Shown here: positions 35,846 through 45,349 of the stretch, one piece after another
Layout: each line of letters starts with the position of its first letter
Position numbering within the stretch: the first letter of the stretch is position 1
Source: Opitutales bacterium
Lineage (GTDB): Bacteria; Verrucomicrobiota; Verrucomicrobiia; Opitutales; T3Sed10-336
Direction: 5' to 3'
Assembly (NCBI GenBank): GCA_007130045.1
Contig: SLTG01000008.1
Coordinates: 35,547 to 99,546 of the forward strand
DNA length: 64,000 bases
Notes under the pieces: model-generated
Database searches by the model: none
The model's input: only the letters and a program-made list of their open reading frames with translations
Told to the model about the DNA's origin: nothing
Made by a program: the position numbers and the translations under genes

Positions 35846-37564
35846 ATGGGTACGAGCAAAGACATCGGCAACCTGCTGCTGGACAAAGGCATCCTGAAGC
35901 CTGACCAGCTTGATATGGCCCGGCGGCGTTCGCTGCGGCAGAAGATTTCCCTCGCCCGCGCAGTGACCGATCTGAGTCTGGCGTCGGAAGAGGAGGTCTA
36001 CCGGGTCTCCGCGGAATTCCACGGGCTCGAATTCGTGGCGCCGGAAAAACTGACGGTTGACCAATCCGTGCTGGAGATGGTTCCGATCAAGCTCGTGCTG
36101 CATTATCGCTTCGTTCCCGTTCGCATGGAGGGAGGCGTGCTTACCCTCGCTTTCAGCGAACCCCCGGCTCTAAGCGAGTTGGGAAATCTGCGTTTGCTGA
36201 TTGGATACCGTATCCGGGCGGCCCTTGCAACGCCAAGCGGCATTCATGCTTTCATCAAGCGCAACTACGGACTCGGTGCCGAGACAATCCAGCACCTGCG
36301 GCGGGATGAGGAGTTCAGCGACCTCAGTCAGGAGATTACATTCGACGTGGACACCTCGGAGGAGCCGGCTGCGCTTGACGCGTCGATTTCGCGGTTCGTG
36401 AACCAGATTCTTATGGAAGCGCTGCGACTGGAAGCGACCGATATCCATATCGAGCCTTACACGGCCAGTATCCGCTTGCGCTACCGGATCGACGGGGTCC
36501 TGCAGGATATTCCGGTGCCGCCCGGACTGCGCCAGCTTTATCCCTCGATCATATCCCGTCTCAAAGTGATGGCGGGTTTGAACATCACCGAAAAGCGCAT
36601 TCCGCACGACGGGCGCATCTCGATGAAAACCGGGAATGAGGAATACGATCTTCGCGTTTCCATTCTGCCAACGACTTACGGCGAGGGTGTGTGCCTCCGG
36701 ATCCTTGGGCGCGAAAGCATGTTCATGGACCTTGAACAGCTCGGGATGGAGGAGGAGCAGCAACGGATAATCGAGGAGTTGACGCAGCTTCCGCAGGGAA
36801 TGGTTCTTCTGACCGGTCCGACCGGGAGCGGTAAAACGACCACACTCTACGCAACACTTGCCCGTGCCAACGACGAGGGCAGGAAGACCGTCACGATCGA
36901 GAATCCGGTCGAATACAAGCTCGAAGGGATTTCCCAAATCCAGATCCGTCCCGAGGTCGGGCTGAACTTTTCCAATTGCCTGCGATCGGTCCTGCGGCAC
37001 GATCCCGACGTGATCCTGATCGGCGAGATTCGCGACCAGGAAACCGCCGAGATCGCCATCCGTTCCGCCCAGACCGGGCACTTGGTTTTTTCCACGCTGC
37101 ACACGAACGACAGTGTCAGCGCGGTGACCCGGTTGCTCGAGATGAAAGTGGAGCCGTTTCTGATCGGAGCGTCACTGGTTTGCAGTATCGCCCAGCGACT
37201 GGCGCGCCGTGTCTGCCGGCACTGCATGAAGGAGGAGAAGGATATCCCCGGCGACGTTCGCGAGGAGATGGCGGCGGCACTCAATTTAAAGCCGGACGAG
37301 GTCCGGGCGTGGAAAGGCGAGGGATGTGTCGAGTGCAACGAAAACGGGTACCGCGGGCGCGTTGCGATTTACGAGTTCTTCCTTCTGACCGAAGAAATTA
37401 TGGACTCGCTCTCCCCGGGCGTGAAGACGGGGGAATTGCGTCGATTGGCGCAGACACAGGGGTGGCGTTCGCTCCGCGAGCAGGGGTGGATCAAGGTGCG
37501 GGACGGGACAATATCGATCGAGGAAAACCAGCGTCTGACCCGCCGCCTCACACTGAAGATCTGA
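35846..37564 (+). CDS. type IV pilus/type II secretion assembly ATPase (PilB/GspE)
   Basis: 572 residues from ATG 35846; the frame is open upstream into the PilP gene, but MGTSKDIGNLLLDKGIL is the family start (MshE-N-like domain, about 1-150). Walker A GPTGSGKTTTLY, Asp box, Walker B DPDVILIGEIRD and the His box TGHLVFSTLHTNDS are intact. The zinc tetracysteine CRHC...CVEC is present. It drives pilin or pseudopilin assembly. No platform protein (pilC/gspF) or retraction ATPase follows; the operon ends in a terminator. Confidence 0.95.
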   Translation: MGTSKDIGNLLLDKGILKPDQLDMARRRSLRQKISLARAVTDLSLASEEEVYRVSAEFHGLEFVAPEKLTVDQSVLEMVPIKLVLHYRFVPVRMEGGVLTLAFSEPPALSELGNLRLLIGYRIRAALATPSGIHAFIKRNYGLGAETIQHLRRDEEFSDLSQEITFDVDTSEEPAALDASISRFVNQILMEALRLEATDIHIEPYTASIRLRYRIDGVLQDIPVPPGLRQLYPSIISRLKVMAGLNITEKRIPHDGRISMKTGNEEYDLRVSILPTTYGEGVCLRILGRESMFMDLEQLGMEEEQQRIIEELTQLPQGMVLLTGPTGSGKTTTLYATLARANDEGRKTVTIENPVEYKLEGISQIQIRPEVGLNFSNCLRSVLRHDPDVILIGEIRDQETAEIAIRSAQTGHLVFSTLHTNDSVSAVTRLLEMKVEPFLIGASLVCSIAQRLARRVCRHCMKEEKDIPGDVREEMAAALNLKPDEVRAWKGEGCVECNENGYRGRVAIYEFFLLTEEIMDSLSPGVKTGELRRLAQTQGWRSLREQGWIKVRDGTISIEENQRLTRRLTLKI

Positions 37565-37740
37565 AGAGATCGTCATTCGGTCTTGACAGTAAGAGGGGAG
37601 AAAGAACCGTATTGCCTCGCATTCCAGGGCGTAGCTCGGAGACGGATGTCACAATATGGAGTTTCCGCCTGAAGCTGCTGATTGCTGGACGTTTCCGTAG
37701 CGGACACGGATTTCTCAGAAAACAGGGGGCCATTGAATCT

Positions 37741-37785
37741 TACAAAAACCCGCCGCTGGCACTTGGGCCGCGGCGGGTTTTTGTA
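37741..37785 (+). terminator. strong bidirectional terminator, 16-bp stem
   Basis: TACAAAAACCCGCCGC at 37741-37756 pairs perfectly with GCGGCGGGTTTTTGTA at 37770-37785. With T runs on both strands it serves both the pil-type cluster and the convergent MFS gene. Confidence 0.93.
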
Positions 37786-37813
37786 ATGATCAGACGATTG
37801 TCCGTCCGGGCCG

Positions 37814-39463
37814 CTACTTCCGCTTCCCCTTGTCCTCCGAGGAGTCCTGTGCGGGCTTGATCGTCGAATCGACCGCTTTCTCGACACCTTCTGTCATTAA
37901 GCTGTCGATGCTGATGGCCTTGTAGCCGCCTCTTTGCCGATCCCTGAGATACATTCCGCCAAAGAAGACCGTGAGAATCAGCGGAATCCATGCGATGATC
38001 AAGAGCGCCCGCTGCCCGGCATAGCCCTCCGCTGGTCCGAGTAGAGCATCGGCCTCTTCGACCAGCGGCAAATCGTCGCCCGAAATCCCGGCTCCGAGTA
38101 TGGCTCGAAGCGCCTGTGGAATCGAATTGCCGACGATCTGTTCGCCAGCGGTTTCGTAGTCGGCAAGCGCTTCGTTGACATAGCCGAGCGCCCGCTCGAT
38201 GTCTTCAGGAAGATATCCGAGCTCTGTAAACGGATCGGGGGAAGCATGAGCTTGTTGCGCGTAATCCGGAAATGCCTCACGTGCGCCCTGAAGGATTTCG
38301 ATTGTTTCGATCCGGCGTTCGTCCTGATTGAGGTACTGTGCAATCTGGAGATCGCCGATTCCTCCGATTCCGGGTGTTCCGATTCCTCCAGCGGCGGCGA
38401 GTCCGACCCCGCAGGTCAAGACGATTCCAAGGGATCCTGTCTGCGGAAGCCGTTCGGAAACGATTCCGACAACGGTTGGGAAAAAGAATGTGACGCCAAG
38501 ACCGAAGAATGTGGCTCCGAGGAAGGCGGTGAAGCCGCTGCCCGCGGTTCCGAAAAGAAGAAGGCCCAACGCCATGGCGAGCCCGCCAAGGGTTAGCAAA
38601 CCCGGAGGTGAAAACTTATTGACAAAGTAGCCCGCATTGAGACGCAGTACGACCATAATGAAACTTATCCACGAAAGAAGCAGAATCCCTGGAAGGTCCA
38701 GGCGTGCGAAAACCTCTGGAATCCAACGCCCCGCACCAAGTTCGATCGAGACGGCAATCGCCATCAGGATCAGCATCACGTACATTAGGGGATGGGTCAG
38801 AGTGTTGAGGAACATTTTGCCGACAGGTAGACCAGCCTCTGCGCCCTCAGTCTTCGGGAACTTCTGCGGCAGAACCATAATACCGTAAATAATGACGGGA
38901 ACCAGGATGACTCCAATCTGGAACGTCCAGTGATGCAGCGCGGTCCCGCCGAAATACACGTTAAGAACATATCCGAGGAGACTTCCGGCCAGGATGCCGA
39001 TAGGGAAGAATGCGTGAAACCAATTGAGTTTTGTGGTCTTGTCTTCAGTGTAGAGCGCGGCGGTGAGGGGATTGCCGGATACCTCGATCATACCGTTGCC
39101 CATGGCGAGGACGACGGCGCCGAGCATCAGCATCCAGAATCCGGCATCGGTCCCGGCGAACGGAGCTGCGGCGATCATGAGCACGATTCCGCACACATGA
39201 CCGATGAATGCCAGCACGGTTCCTCTCTTTAGGCCAAAGCCCTCAAGCAGTGGCCCGAGCACGAGCAGAGAAATCGCCATGCCCCAGATCGCGGCGCCGG
39301 CGATGAAGCCGACGTGCGCATTGGTTAAAATAAACTCTTCCTTGAGCTGACCGAGTACATTCGCGAGAAGGGCGAAGGATGCGCCGGTCGGAACCAACGC
39401 AAGACAGATTCCCGCGAACAGGCGCCCCCGGTGGATTTCGGCTTGGTTTTTTGTATTAGTCAT
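37814..39463 (-). CDS. MFS transporter (sugar-type, FucP-like branch)
   Basis: 549 residues with twelve membrane helices. The motif GNGMIEVSGNPLTAALY followed by LNWFHAFFPIG matches the FucP/glucose-galactose branch of the major facilitator family. A hydrophilic stretch of about 114 residues (about 370-483) sits between the last two helices, which is unusual for the family, and a polar tail of about 40 residues ends the protein. The substrate cannot be read. The aldo/keto reductase gene 200 bp upstream may belong to the same unit. Confidence 0.85.
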   Translation of the reverse strand: MTNTKNQAEIHRGRLFAGICLALVPTGASFALLANVLGQLKEEFILTNAHVGFIAGAAIWGMAISLLVLGPLLEGFGLKRGTVLAFIGHVCGIVLMIAAAPFAGTDAGFWMLMLGAVVLAMGNGMIEVSGNPLTAALYTEDKTTKLNWFHAFFPIGILAGSLLGYVLNVYFGGTALHHWTFQIGVILVPVIIYGIMVLPQKFPKTEGAEAGLPVGKMFLNTLTHPLMYVMLILMAIAVSIELGAGRWIPEVFARLDLPGILLLSWISFIMVVLRLNAGYFVNKFSPPGLLTLGGLAMALGLLLFGTAGSGFTAFLGATFFGLGVTFFFPTVVGIVSERLPQTGSLGIVLTCGVGLAAAGGIGTPGIGGIGDLQIAQYLNQDERRIETIEILQGAREAFPDYAQQAHASPDPFTELGYLPEDIERALGYVNEALADYETAGEQIVGNSIPQALRAILGAGISGDDLPLVEEADALLGPAEGYAGQRALLIIAWIPLILTVFFGGMYLRDRQRGGYKAISIDSLMTEGVEKAVDSTIKPAQDSSEDKGKRK

Positions 39464-39663
39464 TCGGGTTATTTTGTAAGGGTTTTGTCAGCTTACCTTG
39501 GAAACGGAATAAAGGGGAGGCAAACGGATTGTCGGTCGAACGTCAAGAAAAGCATTGCGCCAACCCGCCAATACCTTTTCAGCGGTCGATACGGATTGCG
39601 GCGACGAGCCGGCGTGCCCGGTCCGGTTTCTGCGCTTGTCTTCCTCCTTGTAACTTCCTGCGC

Positions 39664-40479
39664 TTAGCTTTCCCAGTCCGGGGCGAAGGCGGGGGTGACC
39701 GTGCGCTGGTTCTTTGGGAGGAGGTTGATGCGTTCGACGTCGTCGCCGCTGAGCTCGAAGTCGAATACAGCGATGTTGTCCCGAAGATTCTCCTCGCTGC
39801 TCGTGCGGGGAATCGTCGCGACGCCGTCCTGCTGCAAGAGCCAGCGCAGGGCCACCTGGCCGGCGGATTTGCCGTACTTGCGCCCGATCTCCACCAATAG
39901 CTCTTCCTTGAAAACCGCTCCCTGGGCAAGCGGGCTGTAGGCTGTGAGAAGAATGCCTCGTTCCCGGGCCAGTTTCAGCAGACGGTCCTGGCCGAGCAGA
40001 GGATGATATTCCACCTGGTTGGTGAAGATCGGCGCCATCTCGCAGGCGTGCAGAAAGAACGCAGGGGGAAAGTTGCTGACACCGAGTTGGCGAATTTTCC
40101 CTTCGGACCGGAGTTGCATCAACGCGTCCAGTGTGGCGTCGAGGGGGAAGCGGTCGCTCGGCCAGTGAATCAGGTATAGGTCGAGGTAGTCGGTCCTGAG
40201 ATGGCGGAGGCTTTTTTCGGCCGAACGGAGCACACGCTTGGGTTCGAGATCGTCCATCCACACTTTGGAGGTAAGAAAGATCTCGGAGCGCTCGACGTTC
40301 GATTCCGACAGCGCCCGTCCGACTTCTTCCTCGTTGTCGTACGCCCTTGCGGTGTCGATGTGACGGTAACCTGCTTCCAACGCCTTGAGAACCTGCCGCC
40401 GGCACGTTTCACCAACGAGTCTGAACGTTCCGAATCCGAGGGCCGGCAGGCGGGTATCCTGAAACTCGTAGTATTTCAT
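39664..40479 (-). CDS. aldo/keto reductase (2,5-diketogluconate reductase-like)
   Basis: 271 residues. The catalytic tetrad is visible: Asp and Tyr in HIDTARAYDNEEEVG, Lys in FLTSKVWMDD and His in YLIHWPSD. Other signatures are GVSNFPP, NQVEYHPLL and the cofactor loop IPRTSSEENLRDN. It reduces an aldehyde or ketone with NADPH; the natural substrate is unknown. Confidence 0.92.
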   Translation of the reverse strand: MKYYEFQDTRLPALGFGTFRLVGETCRRQVLKALEAGYRHIDTARAYDNEEEVGRALSESNVERSEIFLTSKVWMDDLEPKRVLRSAEKSLRHLRTDYLDLYLIHWPSDRFPLDATLDALMQLRSEGKIRQLGVSNFPPAFFLHACEMAPIFTNQVEYHPLLGQDRLLKLARERGILLTAYSPLAQGAVFKEELLVEIGRKYGKSAGQVALRWLLQQDGVATIPRTSSEENLRDNIAVFDFELSGDDVERINLLPKNQRTVTPAFAPDWES

Positions 40480-40748
40480 GGGGATACACTCAACGATCTT
40501 CCTGAATTGGAATCAACCCAATTGTCGCAGTGGGGGTTGTTCAATATGAATTTAAGTAATTTTAATTGAGCCATTTATGTGATAAACCGTGTCGTTCGCA
40601 ACCTTCGCGAAAGTCGGGGTTTGCATGTGCCATTAACCGCCACAGCGGGATCGGCCGGTGGCGTGTGGCGCGCCGATCCGAATTCGAGATGCGGGCCCGG
40701 GAGTTGTGCTGGACTTGGCGCCTGCGGATCGCTTTATTCGGTCCAGGA

Positions 40749-41372
40749 ATGACCGTGATTGAATTCGCAATACTGGCGCCTTTTTCTCTATTCGTGATTA
40801 TCAATCCGTTTTCGACGATTCCCCTCTTTCTGGCGATGACCCCGAACGATTCACCCGCGACCCGGGTACGAATGGTTCGGATCGCCTGCATCGTCGCGGC
40901 CGTGATTGTTCTGTTTTTCGCGCTCACCGGACAGTTCATTTTTACCGTCATGGGAGTGGGCCTCCCGGCCTTCCAGATAGCCGGAGGGGTGATTCTTTTC
41001 TACATCGCTTTCGAAATGGTTCGGGCGACTCAGCAACGTCCGCGTCTGACGGAGGAGGAGGAGGAACTGGCGATGGAAAAAGAGGATATCGCCATTACGC
41101 ACCTGGCGGTGCCGCTGCTCTGCGGCCCGGGGGCCATTTCAACCGTGATCATCCTTCAGACGCAGGCGAATACTCTGGGACACATGGGAGTGCTTCTTGT
41201 GGCGGTGCCGGTCGTTTATCTCGCCATCTTTTGGATTTTCAAGCTTTCGGCCCACGGAGGAGCCTGGCTCAATCCGATCCTCCTGCGGGTCATGCGCCGG
41301 GTGATGGGACTGCTGTTCTCGGCCGTGGCGGTGCAGTTTATCGTCAACGGGATTCGAGGCCTGGATCTGTAA
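40749..41372 (+). CDS. MarC family membrane protein
   Basis: 207 residues from ATG 40749, giving the standard MarC length; the frame is open upstream but without membrane character. Six helices and signatures VIINPFSTIPLFLAMT, GVGLPAFQIAGGVILF and VPLLCGPGAISTVI are typical. The role of MarC proteins is not settled; an exporter-like function has been proposed. Confidence 0.92.
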   Translation: MTVIEFAILAPFSLFVIINPFSTIPLFLAMTPNDSPATRVRMVRIACIVAAVIVLFFALTGQFIFTVMGVGLPAFQIAGGVILFYIAFEMVRATQQRPRLTEEEEELAMEKEDIAITHLAVPLLCGPGAISTVIILQTQANTLGHMGVLLVAVPVVYLAIFWIFKLSAHGGAWLNPILLRVMRRVMGLLFSAVAVQFIVNGIRGLDL

Positions 41373-41470
41373 GATTAAATTCCACGGATCAACCGTAAGA
41401 GCGCAGTTCAAGAACCGCTAATCCGTGAGCTTCACATCTCCGTGGTGAAAAATTCGCGGGTCTTAGACTC

Positions 41471-42766
41471 CTAGGTTGAGTCGGTCTTGCGCGCCTTCGA
41501 AAACTGGCGGGCGGTTGCAACGAAGCGGCGCCCGGCTTCCTCGAGCTGGTCGTTTCGGAGCACTCCGAAACTGATCCGGACATGATGGCGGGATGTTGCC
41601 GGGTCGGCATGGCACAGTTCGCCCGGGACGTAGAGGACGCCGTTCTCAAGCGCCTGCCGGCAAAACGCGGATTCCGATCCTGTGTCCAGGTTGTTCGGCG
41701 CCTGCATCCAGAAATAAAGCCCCCCTTTCGGTTCTTCCCATTTCCATCCCATTGATGCCAAGCCTTCGTCCCTGAAAATACGCGACAGCGTGTCCTTCTT
41801 CTTCCGGTAATGCTGTCGCATCGAGTCGACGTACGATTCGTACCGGCCGCTTTCCAGTACGTTCTCGAGAATTGCCTGGTTGAAGTTTGCGGTGCCGAAG
41901 TCCTGCTGGCCCTTCAGATAAAGCATCCGCTCCCTCCAGGTCATATCGGGACAAACCGCGAATCCCACTTTCAATCCCGTCGCGAACGGTTTTGTGCACG
42001 TTCCCGTGTAAAGGCGCGGAAACGATTCGAGCGCGCGAATTCCGAGGATGCTTCGCGCCGGATACGGCGCATCAAAATACAGTTCCCGGTAGGCGGCGTC
42101 TTCGATCAGAGCGGGCGATGCGCCGTGTTCCGCCAGCACGGCCCCCAGTTCCTCCTTTTCGGTCTCCGGGATGCTGCGTGACGACGGATTTGAAAAGTAA
42201 CTCACCAGGTAAACTGCTTTCAGGCGGTCCAGGCACCCCTCCTGTTTCCAATTGTGCAGCAAGTCTCCCAGGCGGTTCGAGTCCAGGGTCCCGGCGTCGT
42301 CGCTCGGAAGCGACCGAAGGTCGATGCCGAGCCCGCGCGCGAGTTCGAGGAACACAAAGTACGTCGGCCGTTCGACGAGGACGATGTCGCCCGGATCGCA
42401 AAGGGTCTGCAGCGCCAGCGCGAGCGCCTGCTGCGAGCCGTTGGTCACAAACAGGGGCGCCGAGTCGGGGGGGGTGTCTGCGCCATCCTGCTCGGCAAGC
42501 CGGGCCGCCAGCAACCAGCGCAGGAGGGGCCGGCCCTGGTTCGTGCCGTATTGGAGGCACTCCGTTCCCTCCGGCTCCGCCAGGAGCTCCTGAACCGTCT
42601 CGAGAACCTCCTCTCGTGGCAGAGTATGGGTATCGGTAAACCCGGCCGCCAGTGAGAGAAGGTCGGGACTCTCGAGCGCCGTCTTCATCAACCGGGTGAT
42701 CTGCGGCGCTGTAAGGCGCTCGCCCAACGACGAGAACAGCTCTTCTGGTTTGGATTTCGTAGTCAT
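41471..42766 (-). CDS. PLP-dependent aminotransferase, class I
   Basis: 431 residues. The fold I aminotransferase pattern is seen: TNGSQQALALALQTL, ERPTYFVFLELAR, the Asn in VSYFSNPSSRS, the Asp in LIEDAAYRELYF and the Schiff-base lysine in TGTCTKPFATGLKVGF. It resembles the 2-aminoadipate/valine-pyruvate group of transaminases (LysN-like). The substrate is uncertain. It is a single gene divergent from an aldo/keto reductase. Confidence 0.9.
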   Translation of the reverse strand: MTTKSKPEELFSSLGERLTAPQITRLMKTALESPDLLSLAAGFTDTHTLPREEVLETVQELLAEPEGTECLQYGTNQGRPLLRWLLAARLAEQDGADTPPDSAPLFVTNGSQQALALALQTLCDPGDIVLVERPTYFVFLELARGLGIDLRSLPSDDAGTLDSNRLGDLLHNWKQEGCLDRLKAVYLVSYFSNPSSRSIPETEKEELGAVLAEHGASPALIEDAAYRELYFDAPYPARSILGIRALESFPRLYTGTCTKPFATGLKVGFAVCPDMTWRERMLYLKGQQDFGTANFNQAILENVLESGRYESYVDSMRQHYRKKKDTLSRIFRDEGLASMGWKWEEPKGGLYFWMQAPNNLDTGSESAFCRQALENGVLYVPGELCHADPATSRHHVRISFGVLRNDQLEEAGRRFVATARQFSKARKTDST

Positions 42767-43081
42767 GCGAAACTCCCTTTATAACAAACTCACAGCATCT
42801 CGTAAACGCGTAAAACCAACTCGATGGCGTTTCGGGAATCAATCTTCGGGCATCCGCGAATTTTCCTGAGGAAGCTGATTTCTTTAGAATAAGATAAGAA
42901 GGCGACCCGCGGCAAAGCCAATCCGGAAGCGTCGGACAATCTCCTGCGGGAACTTCCGGCCGGAAATTGGCCGCGGATCCGGCGCTCAAGAGCGCAGTCC
43001 AGGAGACACATGGCTTATTTCGGCCTGCGGAATGGGGATTTTCCTTGCTCCGTTCGGGGAATTGTTCGGAGATTGCGAGTT
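42767..43081. other. 315-bp divergent intergenic region
   Basis: It separates the aminotransferase (minus) from the aldo/keto reductase (plus) and probably carries both promoters. I see no RNA gene, repeat or clear promoter hexamers. Confidence 0.35.
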
Positions 43082-44089
43082 ATGGAATACCGCAATTTTG
43101 GAAGAACCGGAGTGAAGGTCAGTCCCTTGTGTCTGGGGTGTATGAATTTCGGAGGAAAGACTGAACTCGAAGAGAGCTGTTCCATCATTGACCGGGCGCT
43201 GGATGAAGGTATCAATTTTGTTGATACGGCCAATATGTATTCCCGGGGAAAGAGCGAGGAGTTCACCGGAGAGGCACTCAAGCGCAGCGGGAAGAGGGGC
43301 GGCGTCGTTTTGGCGACCAAGGTGTATGCGAGAATGGCGGACGATGATCCGAATGCCATGGGTAATAGTCGTCGCCACATCATCGAACAGTGTGAGGCGA
43401 GTCTGCGTCGTCTTCAGACCGACTGGATTGACCTCTACCAGATTCACCGTCCGAGTTCCGACACCCCGATTGACGAAACATTGGGCGCCCTCGACGATCT
43501 TATCCGCGCGGGGAAGGTCCGCTATGCGGGAACGAGCACCTTTGCCGCCTGGCAGTGCATGGAGTCACTCTGGGTATCTGAACGCAAGGGGTTGAATCGG
43601 TTTGTCTGCGAACAGCCGCCCTACAACATTTTGGACCGCAGGATAGAGAGGGAATTGATCCCGATGGGCCGCACCTATGGGTATGCCCTGATTCCATGGA
43701 GTCCCCTTGCGGGAGGCATATTGACCGGAAAATACCAATCCGGTGGTGCCGCTCCCGAGGGGAGTCGTTATGCGGGAAAGGTTAATCAGGTACAAATCAG
43801 GCGGTTGAACGAAGCCTCTTTGGGGACGGTGGATCAGCTTCGTCCGCTGGCTGAGGCGAAGGGGGTGTCTCTCTCTCAGTTCGCCCTGTCCTGGACCCTC
43901 CAGACCGAGGGAATCACCAGCTCCATCATCGGTCCCCGGACGATGGAACAACTGGAGGACAACCTGAAGGCTCTGGGTGTGGGGTGGACCGCCGAGGAAC
44001 TGGCTGCGGTGGATAAAATCGTTCCTCCCGGTGAAATGATTGCACCGTTCTATGAGGCCGATTTCGGGCCTCATTCATACCGGGTTTAA
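43082..44089 (+). CDS. aldo/keto reductase (YajO/Tas-like)
   Basis: 335 residues from ATG 43082 (MEYRNFGRTGVKVSPLCLG). It carries the tetrad Asp and Tyr in FVDTANMYSRGKSEE, Lys in VLATKVYARM and His in LYQIHRPSSDTP, plus SPLAGGILTGKY. It belongs to the AKR group that includes potassium-channel beta subunits and YajO. The physiological substrate is unknown. Confidence 0.92.
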   Translation: MEYRNFGRTGVKVSPLCLGCMNFGGKTELEESCSIIDRALDEGINFVDTANMYSRGKSEEFTGEALKRSGKRGGVVLATKVYARMADDDPNAMGNSRRHIIEQCEASLRRLQTDWIDLYQIHRPSSDTPIDETLGALDDLIRAGKVRYAGTSTFAAWQCMESLWVSERKGLNRFVCEQPPYNILDRRIERELIPMGRTYGYALIPWSPLAGGILTGKYQSGGAAPEGSRYAGKVNQVQIRRLNEASLGTVDQLRPLAEAKGVSLSQFALSWTLQTEGITSSIIGPRTMEQLEDNLKALGVGWTAEELAAVDKIVPPGEMIAPFYEADFGPHSYRV

Positions 44090-44320
44090 CCGGCCCGTGA
44101 AAAGGGGGAAGTGCACTCCGGCGTTTCAAAATGCGGATAAGGGATATCACCTCTCGAGTGATAAGGGGCCTCGATTTTCGCCTGCAACGGACCTGCACGA
44201 CGGGCCTGACGCTCGAGTCTGGAAGCCTGTCGGGCATGGCCGACCAGGCTGCTACCGAAGACCAGCGGTTAACCCATCCGCGGGAACGAAGTCGATGTTG
44301 GGAATTTTGAACGGGGCTTT

Positions 44321-44821
44321 TTACGTGAAACGTTCGATCAGGGAACGATGCCGCGGGTAGAGGGCCGTCAGGCGGGAGCGCTCCGCGAGTTCGAGGTCTT
44401 CGAACTCAAAACCGGGCGAGACCGTGCATCCGAACAGGGCGTACGGGCCGTCAATCACTTCCGCGGCAAACCAGGACCCGTGTGGAACCACCGCCTGGAA
44501 GCGATGGCCCTGGCGAGGATCGGGGCCAAGAAGCAAATTCGTCCGCACACCATCCTGCGAAAGGACGTGCACGACCGTCGAACCGCCTGCGTAAAAATGC
44601 CACAGTTCGTCCGATCGGATCCGGTGCAGACGCGAAACGCATTCCCGCTTTAACAGGTAATGGATTGATGTCGAAAGGAGTCGCGACCCGCTGAATCGTT
44701 CCGGCAGGCATTCCTCGGGCACGTATTCTTCGGACTGATAAGCCCGGCGGTAGTAGCCTCCCTCCGGATGCCTTTCCAGTTTCAGCCAATCGATCCAGAA
44801 TTCCGCGGTTCGTTCGTCCAT
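44321..44821 (-). CDS. cupin, DUF985 family
   Basis: 166 residues. The segments LKLERHPEGGYYRRAY, TSIHYLLKRECVSRLHRI, SDELWHFYAGGS and VPHGSWFAAEV match the DUF985 cupins, single-domain beta-barrels that may bind a sugar-like or nucleotide ligand. The role is unassigned. Divergent from ndk. Confidence 0.9.
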   Translation of the reverse strand: MDERTAEFWIDWLKLERHPEGGYYRRAYQSEEYVPEECLPERFSGSRLLSTSIHYLLKRECVSRLHRIRSDELWHFYAGGSTVVHVLSQDGVRTNLLLGPDPRQGHRFQAVVPHGSWFAAEVIDGPYALFGCTVSPGFEFEDLELAERSRLTALYPRHRSLIERFT

Positions 44822-44925
44822 ACAGACAACCGGATACTACTCCAATACCCTGCGCATACAAGCAGGAAGCCGGGGATATTTTTGTGTAGACTTTGTCGCC
44901 AAAGCTCGCTGCTAATAACGGCCGT

Positions 44926-45342
44926 ATGGAAAGATCCCTCATCATTCTGAAACCGGACTGCATGGAAAAGCGACAGGCGGGAACCGTGATCAAACGGTTT
45001 GAAAACGCCGGCTTTCAGATCGTAGCATGTAAAATGTTGTCGCTTGCCCCGCGGGTCCTCAAAGAGCATTACGCCCACGTGGCCGACAAACCGTTTTATC
45101 CCGAGATTGAAACCTTTATGGCTTCGCGGCCGGTAATCGCCATGATTCTCAGGGGAGACAGCGTCATCGAAAAGGTGAGGGAGATTCTCGGTCCGACCGA
45201 TTCGCGGGAAGCGGATCCGGGGACGATTCGAGGCGATCTCGGGACCGACAAGATGAGGAATATGGTGCACGCTTCCGACGGCCCCGAAACCGCCGCGTCG
45301 GAAATCGAACGATTCTTTTCACCCGACGAAATCTTCGACTGA
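44926..45342 (+). CDS. ndk: nucleoside diphosphate kinase
   Basis: 138 residues from ATG 44926. MERSLIILKPDCMEK, the Kpn-loop region and the active-site histidine in NMVHASDGPETAASEI are diagnostic. It balances nucleoside triphosphate pools. The rhomboid gene follows after 7 bp. Confidence 0.97.
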   Translation: MERSLIILKPDCMEKRQAGTVIKRFENAGFQIVACKMLSLAPRVLKEHYAHVADKPFYPEIETFMASRPVIAMILRGDSVIEKVREILGPTDSREADPGTIRGDLGTDKMRNMVHASDGPETAASEIERFFSPDEIFD

Positions 45343-45349
45343 ACGAGCT

